Shown: positions 57,129 to 64,000 of the stretch, piece by piece
Position numbering within the stretch: the first letter of the stretch is position 1
Layout: each line of letters starts with the position of its first letter
Position numbers and translations under genes: made by a program
Notes under the pieces: generated by a model
Told to the model about the DNA's origin: nothing
Databases searched by the model: none
The model's input: the letters and a program-made list of their open reading frames with translations, nothing else
Assembly: GCA_011053005.1 (NCBI GenBank)
Contig: DRHW01000020.1
Coordinates: 1-64,000 of the forward strand
Direction of reading: 5' to 3'
DNA from: Methylophaga sp.
GTDB lineage: Bacteria; Pseudomonadota; Gammaproteobacteria; Nitrosococcales; Methylophagaceae
Length of the DNA stretch: 64,000 nucleotides

Positions 57129-58489
57129 TTTATCCGGCTCTTATACCAATCTTTGCCCAAGCTGCCTGCTTGTTTGAAAGACTCATAATATTCATCTGGA
57201 ATATTCAGCCCAGCCTGACATATTTTGCTAAAAAAATCAGCGTCTGTCGCCGTGATTGGCGATCTTACTGACTCACTTGAAAGTACACTTAGAGAGGGTT
57301 TGGCTTGCCAATAATTATGAATTTGTCCATCTTGTTTGACGTTAGCAGCTATGCCATTTTTTGTTAAAAATGAAAGAAAAGCTTGATAACGTAATGGGTA
57401 CGTTTGGCTCGTTTGCTGGTAATCAGTGCGAGAGTATAAATTTTCAATAGTGAGATCGGCGCCTTGTGGCAGATCTTGTTCTGCTATAAAAGGTAAATCA
57501 AAAAATTCACACATTTCTCGAACCCGTGCATCATGAGCAATAAATAACGCTGGTACACCGGCATGTATTGCTGGTGTCAAACCATGCATACGAGCGCCAA
57601 ACACAAAATCCATCTCACCCAGAAAGTCTTTCCAAATCGAATAATTGGTAAAATAATGAACTTTATTTTGCTCAAATAGCTGCTGAATTTGATTAAGACC
57701 TAGATAAAATTGCGTTGCCTGATGAACATCAAAGGCATCAATCATTCCGGGATAATACAATGCTTTAACTAGTAAATTAAAACTCTGTTCAACATAATGA
57801 CAGCCATTATCTATCGCTAATTGGAGTATGTCTTTAATTCTAGATTGCTTATTGTTTTGATAGTTTGAATAGGCGACTGTTACCTTTTCAACTTCACTAA
57901 ACGGACGTTTCATGGCAAGTTTTGGTGATAACTGGGGACCATTAAGATATAACGATAAGCAGCCTACGGGTTCAACATTTGATATACCTAAACGCTTCAA
58001 AATATCGGCCGAATATTCTCCTCGCGTTCCCACCACAACACTGTGATCTGCAATCGTATGCAAATATCGAATCACTTTAGGGCTTAATTCTTTATGAAGG
58101 CTAGCTGAATAGTCATAGCCTGTGGATTGGACCGATTCACTGATACTGGTAAATGGAATAGTCAATTTTTCAATAAACTGCGTTACTAGTTCAAAGGGAT
58201 AACCATCATCATCGTAAGGCGGCGGTGCAATTCTACAAGGAATAAAAAAGATAACTTGCGAACACCTTTCATTCACTTCTTCTGCGGTTAATGAAAAATT
58301 CCATGGTATAAAATCGTCACCACCACATAACAAAGCCCCAGCATAGGTGTACACCAGATCGCCAATATTGATCAAACTACTGTGCATGGCATAATTTGCC
58401 CGTGTTTTATCTATGCCTTCTAACGGCGGCATATAGCCAATAAGCACAGGTTTTGCTGTTTTACTGGTGGTGCTAGATACGATAGCCAC
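57125..58489 (-). CDS. Polysaccharide pyruvyl transferase family protein
   Basis: A 454-residue protein. The segments VGTRGEYSADILKRLGISNVE and GARMHGLTPAIHAGVPALFIAHD with VREMCEFFDLP are typical of the family, which transfers pyruvate from PEP to hexoses as ketals or, in relatives, acts in other glycan steps. No membrane segment is visible. It sits between the methyltransferase and the epimerase, with overlap or 1-nt spacing, so it is in the same operon. Confidence 0.87.
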   Translation of the reverse strand: MAIVSSTTSKTAKPVLIGYMPPLEGIDKTRANYAMHSSLINIGDLVYTYAGALLCGGDDFIPWNFSLTAEEVNERCSQVIFFIPCRIAPPPYDDDGYPFELVTQFIEKLTIPFTSISESVQSTGYDYSASLHKELSPKVIRYLHTIADHSVVVGTRGEYSADILKRLGISNVEPVGCLSLYLNGPQLSPKLAMKRPFSEVEKVTVAYSNYQNNKQSRIKDILQLAIDNGCHYVEQSFNLLVKALYYPGMIDAFDVHQATQFYLGLNQIQQLFEQNKVHYFTNYSIWKDFLGEMDFVFGARMHGLTPAIHAGVPALFIAHDARVREMCEFFDLPFIAEQDLPQGADLTIENLYSRTDYQQTSQTYPLRYQAFLSFLTKNGIAANVKQDGQIHNYWQAKPSLSVLSSESVRSPITATDADFFSKICQAGLNIPDEYYESFKQAGSLGKDWYKSRIK

Positions 58490-58490
58490 G

Positions 58491-59549
58491 CTAATTTAAG
58501 CTTTCGTTAAAATATAAAAACATTCTAGAGAATCCAATTTCAGGACTGACTAAGGTATTCCACCCAAGCTGTTGCAGTTTCTTTATATTGAAATGACCTG
58601 CTGTTCTTAGTGTCTTATTCTTTTGGTTATTTTTCACCACTATTTGGCAATCATCTCGGTCACTGACCCGTTTTATTAATCTCGCCAATTGTTCAATAGT
58701 TAATTCTTCATCAACACCAATATTGTAAGCATGACCAAATTCACCTCGCAGCAACATATAAAAAATGCCCCGAATTAAATCGCTTATATAACAAAAAGGT
58801 CGGGAATCTAAGCCATCACCTTGAATAACAATATCGCGTCCTGCAAGTACATCAGCCATAAAGTCAGTGAATACACGCCCATCATCAAGGCGCAGTGTCG
58901 GGCCATAAGTATGTGAGATCCTTGCGATCATAATTGGTACATCATATTGCCTAAAATACGACATACATAATGATTCGCCTAGACGTTTTGATTCGCTATA
59001 ACATGCGCTAGGATGCAAGGGATCGACGCTACCATAATCAGTTTCAGCAAGCTCATTGTCGTCATTATTACCATATATAGCGCCACTACTTAAAAACACA
59101 AATTGAGCATTATGGTGTTTGGCTAATTCGAGTAAATTAAGCGTTCCCAGCGTATTTGTTTTAATCGTTTCAACGGGTTGCGTTAAATAATATCTAGGGC
59201 TGGCATCACTTGCTGCGTGAATAATTAAATCGAGAGCCAGATCCGGAGTCCATGCTATCGGATCATTAACATCTTGTATCAGTGGCTTAAACCATGGTTT
59301 ATTAATGAGATAGGGAAAACGATCCGTTAATTTCTGCTCACTACGCGCCAAGACATAAAGGCTTATCGGCTTAATATTTGTTTGTTCATTTAACAACGCT
59401 AAGAGATCGACGATATAGCCGCCGATGAAACCAGATGCGCCCGTGACTAAGATTTTTTGACCTTGCAGAGACTGCCAGTCTAATTTTTCTTGAAGGATGT
59501 TGAGCAAATCTTCTTCAACTATTTTATGGCGCTGCGTCATAAATTTCAT
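58491..59549 (-). CDS. NAD-dependent sugar epimerase/dehydratase
   Basis: An extended SDR of 352 residues. An N-terminal extension (about 30 residues) precedes the NAD site VTGASGFIGGYIVDLL; the catalytic YSESK motif (Tyr-x3-Lys) and SSGAIYG are present. It resembles UDP-glucuronate decarboxylases and nucleotide-sugar epimerases. The substrate is not predictable. The start overlaps the upstream methyltransferase by 26 nt; an ATG three codons in is an alternative. Confidence 0.88.
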   Translation of the reverse strand: MKFMTQRHKIVEEDLLNILQEKLDWQSLQGQKILVTGASGFIGGYIVDLLALLNEQTNIKPISLYVLARSEQKLTDRFPYLINKPWFKPLIQDVNDPIAWTPDLALDLIIHAASDASPRYYLTQPVETIKTNTLGTLNLLELAKHHNAQFVFLSSGAIYGNNDDNELAETDYGSVDPLHPSACYSESKRLGESLCMSYFRQYDVPIMIARISHTYGPTLRLDDGRVFTDFMADVLAGRDIVIQGDGLDSRPFCYISDLIRGIFYMLLRGEFGHAYNIGVDEELTIEQLARLIKRVSDRDDCQIVVKNNQKNKTLRTAGHFNIKKLQQLGWNTLVSPEIGFSRMFLYFNESLN

Positions 59550-60552
59550 CTAATGTAATAATGCGATCGTCAGATATACCCAATTGATTTAGATGAGCAA
59601 TAATCTCTTCTTTATAGCGGATTGAAGCGATTAATATCGGTAAATTGCCATGCTGATCAGCGTTATATTTTTGCACTCTCATGTCTGCAACGACCCTTCC
59701 CCATTGTTTTTCTGATGAATCCAACAGAAAAGTGATTGGCAGTGATTGAATATACGGATGAATATAATTTTGAAAATCGCCACCGACACCGTACACAGCA
59801 AATGAATGAGGGAGTTTTTGTTTAAAGTTGTTCAGTATTGCCTGTCTTTTCTGTTCAGTCGTTAATGCAGGTTTAGCCACCAACCGAAGACTATCGTTAT
59901 AAACAGCAGACTCAAAATGACCTATTGTCGCCGATTGCACTGCTAATCCTTCTTGCCCTAATAAACAGCTTAATGACTGTAATGAAAATTGATGTAAATG
60001 CTCGGCATTATTATCGTGCTCAAGCAAACTATGGCCCGCTTTATTGGGAACTTCTACGATGATTGTTCCCGTAACAGTAAGTAAGCGATGCCATTGTTTT
60101 ATTTCAAATGCAATATCCTCTATATGTTCTAACACATGAAATGACAAAATGAGGTCGTATTTCTGGTCTTTTATACTGGCAGTATTGTCATTAAAAACAT
60201 GATCTAATTTTTGCTTTGCTGATAACGCATCTTTAGAGATTTCAACGCCGTCATACTGCACATCAAATTTGTCTTTAACCATTGCGCCCAAATCACCTTC
60301 GGCACAACCTACTTCTAAAATAGCTTTGGTATTCGACGTTATTATCGAGGCGATGGCATTAAATCTCTCGAGTAATTTCCTTTGAAACCGTGCGGTTTGA
60401 ATATCATTTCTATTTTCTAATGATTGATAATAATTGTTTTCGGTAATGTTTTTTACACCCTGTCGCCATTGGTGTAAACAATGCGGGCAAGTCGCCTTGT
60501 GTTCAGCATTAACAACATCTGTAGCCATGCAACATAGGCAACACTCAGCCAT
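59524..60552 (-). CDS. SAM methyltransferase with cysteine-rich N-terminus
   Basis: A 342-residue protein. The N-terminus has CCLCC and CPHCLHQW, a probable zinc site. The SAM domain (about 75-200) has ILEVGCAEGDLGAMV and LSFHVLEHIEDI. The C-terminal third has a Rossmann-like stretch (SFAVYGVGGDFQNYI then ILIASIRYKEEIIAHL) like that in the neighbouring C-methyltransferase. It is probably a sugar methyltransferase. It lies 3 nt after the ThDP gene. Confidence 0.85.
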   Translation of the reverse strand: MAECCLCCMATDVVNAEHKATCPHCLHQWRQGVKNITENNYYQSLENRNDIQTARFQRKLLERFNAIASIITSNTKAILEVGCAEGDLGAMVKDKFDVQYDGVEISKDALSAKQKLDHVFNDNTASIKDQKYDLILSFHVLEHIEDIAFEIKQWHRLLTVTGTIIVEVPNKAGHSLLEHDNNAEHLHQFSLQSLSCLLGQEGLAVQSATIGHFESAVYNDSLRLVAKPALTTEQKRQAILNNFKQKLPHSFAVYGVGGDFQNYIHPYIQSLPITFLLDSSEKQWGRVVADMRVQKYNADQHGNLPILIASIRYKEEIIAHLNQLGISDDRIITLDEIYDAAP

Positions 60553-60555
60553 TTG

Positions 60556-62379
60556 CTATTCATGACCTCGCGCTTTTAATGATGCTTTGCTCAATTCACT
60601 TTGCATCTCACTACGCAATACAGCTTCATCGAGTAAAGGCGACATGTCTTCCAACGGCATTGAAATCATACTGCCATCCGCTTGTGGAATCGCCGCTACT
60701 TTAGGCCATAATGCTTCATCGCTAATCAATCGAACATCGCAAATTAATGGGCCGGGATGATTAAGCGCTAGCTTGATTTTTTCATCCAACTGACTCGCAT
60801 CATCGATGACTAAAGTATCAAGTCCAATCGCTTTTGCCACAGCAACAATATCCGGCATATGTAAGCCTGAACTTTCACCTGTTGCCACATAACGACTATC
60901 AAAGTAATTACGTTGGGTATTACGAATCGATGCATAACCACTATTGTTCATCACAAACATACGAATTGGTAAATTCAGTGCTTTTAAGGTACTAAGTTCT
61001 TGTAAATTAAGTTGTAAACTGCCGTCACCTTCTACGGATACAACGGGTTTGCGTCCTGCAGCTAAACAGCCGCCAATCGCTGCCGGTAAACCATAACCCA
61101 TCGAACCTAAACCCGAGGTTAAAAATACCCGTTGTTCCGGCTTATTGATAAAGCTCATATAAAAAGCTTCTACCGATAAACCCGAACTGCCGGTGATCAC
61201 TAACTCGCCTTGTTGAGTATGTGCTGACAATCTATCCATAAAATGATAAATACTTATTTCGCCAGAATCAGCAAAAGCTTGGCCATCACACAACGGATAT
61301 TTGTTTTTCCACGTTTGGCATTGTTGATGCCACTCAGAATAATCCGGCGCACTATCAGCACTCGATTTTAATAAAACATCAATAAAATCAGCGGCATTGG
61401 CACAGATTTTATGATCGATAGGCATGCCATGTTTATTGAGTTCATTTTGATCAATATCAACTACAATTTTCTTAGCATGTTTAGCAAAATCTTGTGGATT
61501 ATGTGCGGTCACCACATTATCTAAACGAGCACCGATTGAAATTAGTAAGTCACAATTTTGCACTGCGAAATTCGGCGCGCGTAGAGCAACAGAACCCGGT
61601 CTACCAACACATAAAGCATGGTCATAGGGAATTAAATCGAGTGAATTCCACGTGGTCACCACCGGAATTTGCAAGCGGTTATATAACTGAGCAAACGGCT
61701 CGGCAGCACCAGAAAGTCGAACGCCATGACCTGCTAAAATCAACGGTCTTTTTGCTTGTTTGATTAAGCTTAAGATTGACTCAATTTCTGTTTGATCGCA
61801 GTTCGCATTAGCGACATCATCAGCACCTAATAAATCTGTATCGAGCTCTATATCAATTATGGCCGCTTGAATATCTAAAGGCACATCTAACCAAACAGGA
61901 CCTTGTCTGCCTGATGTTGCCAAAGTAATTGCTTGTTCCAGATGCATTTTAATATCGCTGGCATTATCAATGGTCACCGCATATTTAGTAATCGGCTTCA
62001 CCATCGATACAATATCAACTTCTTGTGGGCCCATTTGTCGAACACCAGTATCGCCTTTCATATCGGCACGTTTAACTTGGCCTGAAATAACCAGCAATGG
62101 AACCGATTCAATCCATGCGCCAGCAACTGCGGTCAAGGTATTGAGAGCGCCGGGACCTGTTGTTACTAACGCAACACCTATTTTTTCGTTGACGCGTGCA
62201 TAAGCTTCAGCTGCAATCGCCGCTGCTTGCTCATGATGACAAGGAATAAAATTAAGATCTTTATTTTGACCGAGTGCGTCCACCAAATGCATCGCACCAC
62301 CGCCGGGTAATAAAAAAACGTCTTTAACGCCTAATTGAGCAATAGTGGCAAAAATATAATCCGCTACACGTTGTTTCAT
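60556..62379 (-). CDS. ThDP-dependent acetolactate-synthase-like enzyme
   Basis: About 607 residues. The catalytic glutamate lies in PCHHEQAAAIAAEAYAR, the FAD/central domain is about 190-340, and the ThDP site is SVEGDGSLQLNLQELSTL with VMNNSGY. The fold is that of acetohydroxyacid synthases, but the small-subunit gene is absent and the gene lies in a glycan cluster, so it more likely adds a two-carbon unit to, or decarboxylates, a sugar precursor (compare YerE of yersiniose synthesis). The start ATG overlaps the NeuB stop by one base (TAATG); a TTG seven codons earlier is possible. Confidence 0.85.
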   Translation of the reverse strand: MKQRVADYIFATIAQLGVKDVFLLPGGGAMHLVDALGQNKDLNFIPCHHEQAAAIAAEAYARVNEKIGVALVTTGPGALNTLTAVAGAWIESVPLLVISGQVKRADMKGDTGVRQMGPQEVDIVSMVKPITKYAVTIDNASDIKMHLEQAITLATSGRQGPVWLDVPLDIQAAIIDIELDTDLLGADDVANANCDQTEIESILSLIKQAKRPLILAGHGVRLSGAAEPFAQLYNRLQIPVVTTWNSLDLIPYDHALCVGRPGSVALRAPNFAVQNCDLLISIGARLDNVVTAHNPQDFAKHAKKIVVDIDQNELNKHGMPIDHKICANAADFIDVLLKSSADSAPDYSEWHQQCQTWKNKYPLCDGQAFADSGEISIYHFMDRLSAHTQQGELVITGSSGLSVEAFYMSFINKPEQRVFLTSGLGSMGYGLPAAIGGCLAAGRKPVVSVEGDGSLQLNLQELSTLKALNLPIRMFVMNNSGYASIRNTQRNYFDSRYVATGESSGLHMPDIVAVAKAIGLDTLVIDDASQLDEKIKLALNHPGPLICDVRLISDEALWPKVAAIPQADGSMISMPLEDMSPLLDEAVLRSEMQSELSKASLKARGHE

Positions 62380-63896
62380 TACCACTCGACCTCTAACCAA
62401 TCTGAACGGAATAACAAAGGTGTTTTCCGATTGTTATTATTGCTAATACGCTCATCATCATAATAGGAGTCACCTTGATGATCGGTGGTTGATATTTCAT
62501 CAAACACCACACCCGTTTTAGTACTAAAGCTATGTTTAACACCGCGATCAACTGTCACCATATCTCCAGCTGATAATGTGCTTATCTCGCCTTTGAGATT
62601 TAATTCCAGCTCACCATTTAAAATATTAAAGGTTTCTTCTTTTTTACTGTGAAAATGTAGCGGATGGCTTTGCCCCGGCAACATAACGATAATTTTCTTG
62701 CAGTATTCCCTATTAATAATTTCTATCAGGGTAGCACCTGTTTCAGCAAAATTATCAATGCCATAGTGATGTGATATCTGACATTGTGCACCATCAGCAA
62801 TGGTCACTTTTGCACTTCTTAATAATGCACTTACATCACGAAGAATCGACTGCACAGCAGGTCGAATATCTGAGCTATCTAATGCAGAGAATAAAACGGG
62901 GTTATTTACAGATATCGCTTGTTCGACAATATATTGACTGTATTTCGATAAGTCATTGGCTAACAATTGTCCTTCTTGACTTGGGATAGCTAAGAAATAA
63001 TCATCTGGTTGCAAAATATCACCCACGATTAAATCACGTTTTGCAAATAGGCCTCGACGCAATGAGTTAAGGGTCGCCACTTCTTTCTCGGTGACCTCAA
63101 CGCGTTCATTGCTTAAACCTAATAACTCAAAACCTTGTTGTGCCGACGTTAGCCATGCTCTTACTTGTTCAGGATTAGCGGAGTAACCATTCAACTCACC
63201 GACCCCTACATGCTTTTCAAATAACTGCGCACCAAGTGCGATAGCCATTTTTACCGCTTCTGTTTCAGAAGGCGCTTCATGTGTTGAATAACCAATGGGA
63301 ATAGCAGGAAACGTTTTTTTAAGTAACGCGATTTGACCTAATTGCAAACGTTCTCTTGGTGTGGGATATTCACCGACACAATGCATAACGGCTAATGACT
63401 TACCGCGATGTTGAAAAAACTGCACCACTTTTTCAATTTCATCTAATCTCGCACCTGCCGTTGATGCAACTAATGGCAGTGACGACTTTGCAATACGTTC
63501 TAATAAAGGCCAGTCAGTCAACGAACAAGAAGCTATTTTTAAAACTTGAAAGCCGTGATTCTCAATCCATGACACCGATTCTTCATCAAATGGCGTACAC
63601 ATTGAAATAAAACCGGCCTCGTCCACCGCTTGTTTGAGTTGTAATAATTGTTGTTCATTTAACTCGGTATCACGAAAACGTTTTACGTATTTAATATCCT
63701 CACGATCTTTAAAGTCAGGATGAATAAAGGTATTTAAATTCCGGTATTGCAACTTGAAGGCAAATTGAAACGGAAAGTCATCACACACCGCTTTCATCTG
63801 CCGAATCACTTCTTTGCCATGTTCGACAGAACCTTGATGATTATTGGCTAATTCAAGTACAAATAAGTTGTTATAAAGCTCGTTATGTTTAGTCAT
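62379..63896 (-). CDS. NeuB-family synthase fused to a C-terminal cupin
   Basis: A 505-residue protein. The NeuB domain (about 1-275) has ELANNHQGSVEHGKEVIRQM, AFKLQYRN, CTPFDEESVSWIENH and GYSTHEAPSETEAVKMAIALGAQLFEKH; it condenses PEP with a hexosamine-derived sugar to give nonulosonic-type acids. A SAF-like part (about 285-345) follows. A cupin (about 390-470) has HPLHFHSKKEETFNILNGELE, with metal-ligand histidines and glutamate. Single-domain NeuB enzymes are about 350 residues, so the cupin is an addition that might isomerise the product or substrate. Confidence 0.9.
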   Translation of the reverse strand: MTKHNELYNNLFVLELANNHQGSVEHGKEVIRQMKAVCDDFPFQFAFKLQYRNLNTFIHPDFKDREDIKYVKRFRDTELNEQQLLQLKQAVDEAGFISMCTPFDEESVSWIENHGFQVLKIASCSLTDWPLLERIAKSSLPLVASTAGARLDEIEKVVQFFQHRGKSLAVMHCVGEYPTPRERLQLGQIALLKKTFPAIPIGYSTHEAPSETEAVKMAIALGAQLFEKHVGVGELNGYSANPEQVRAWLTSAQQGFELLGLSNERVEVTEKEVATLNSLRRGLFAKRDLIVGDILQPDDYFLAIPSQEGQLLANDLSKYSQYIVEQAISVNNPVLFSALDSSDIRPAVQSILRDVSALLRSAKVTIADGAQCQISHHYGIDNFAETGATLIEIINREYCKKIIVMLPGQSHPLHFHSKKEETFNILNGELELNLKGEISTLSAGDMVTVDRGVKHSFSTKTGVVFDEISTTDHQGDSYYDDERISNNNNRKTPLLFRSDWLEVEW

Positions 63897-63897
63897 A

Positions 63898-64000
63898 TTA
63901 ACGTGTCAAATAGTCTGATAATGAATGTATTACATAGTCGATCATGTCGGTATCTAGCCCCGGAAATACGCCCAGCCAAAGTGTGTTATTCATCACTTGG
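63898..64000 (-). CDS. rfbH: C-terminal end of an RfbH-like PLP-dependent dehydratase (partial)
   Basis: The last 33 codons of a gene running off the right edge. The sequence VMNNTLWLGVFPGLDTDMIDYV resembles the end of RfbH/ColD-type CDP-4-keto-6-deoxyglucose 3-dehydratases of the DegT/aminotransferase fold. It ends 1 nt before the NeuB start. The product would be a 3,6-dideoxy-4-keto sugar. The call rests on a short tail. Confidence 0.65.
   Translation of the reverse strand, partial: QVMNNTLWLGVFPGLDTDMIDYVIHSLSDYLTR

Noticed and set aside
49067-64000. Mobile-element origin of the glycan island
   Set aside because: No transposase, integrase, direct repeats or tRNA attachment site is visible in the window; the island could still be transferred, but the sequence here does not show it.

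Overview
The window reads as chromosome of a flagellated gammaproteobacterium of fairly low GC. The tRNA-Tyr/Gly/Thr-tufB group, hslVU next to ubiEJB, mpl-ubiX and FleQ/FlrBC flagellar control are all gammaproteobacterial. A periplasmic binding protein plus beta-propeller pair of the kind that accompanies PQQ-dependent alcohol oxidation, together with a formate-tetrahydrofolate ligase, hint at a methylotroph (a Methylophaga-like organism would fit). That placement is inference; no 16S gene is present.

Layout. 1-560: 5' end of tufB preceded by three tRNA genes, read leftward from one promoter. 626-7719 (rightward): HslVU protease, a DUF971 protein, ubiquinone genes ubiE-ubiJ-ubiB, an HDOD protein and a DjlA-type co-chaperone. 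7746-12924 (leftward): a five-gene run of membrane protein, mpl, ubiX, fhs and a PAS-GGDEF cyclase. 13035-14809: the PQQ-associated pair. 15139-20661: a small unknown ORF, secF-secD-yajC-tgt (leftward) and pyrF (rightward), separated by strong terminators.

20683-48880 (leftward) is one motility and chemotaxis block. In transcription order it holds two flagellins, flaG, fliD, fliS, fliT; the regulators fleQ(flrA), flrB, flrC; fliE-F-G-H-I-J; a STAS protein, cheY, cheA, cheW, parA, a globin-PAS-PAS chemoreceptor, cheR, cheD, cheB; then a receptor, fliK and another receptor. Five GG-N10-GC sigma-54 promoters are readable, ahead of fliC2, flrB, fliE, the second receptor and fliK. A sigma-28-like promoter precedes fliC1. 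Two GTCA-N6-TGAC palindromes resembling FleQ boxes lie exactly at the fleQ and flrBC promoters, so the regulatory circuit can be proposed from DNA alone.

49067-64000 (leftward) is a surface or flagellin glycosylation island running into the flagellins. It holds a partial RfbH-type sugar dehydratase, a NeuB-cupin fusion, a ThDP-dependent acetolactate-synthase-like enzyme, two SAM methyltransferases with zinc-finger N-termini, a sugar epimerase, a polysaccharide pyruvyl transferase, a GT2 glycosyltransferase, a FkbM methyltransferase, a HAD phosphatase and a 1212-residue multi-domain glycosyltransferase. The product is probably an unusual acidic or branched sugar attached to the short, Ser/Thr-rich flagellins or to LPS. 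This island and the globin-linked chemoreceptor are the least ordinary parts of the window.
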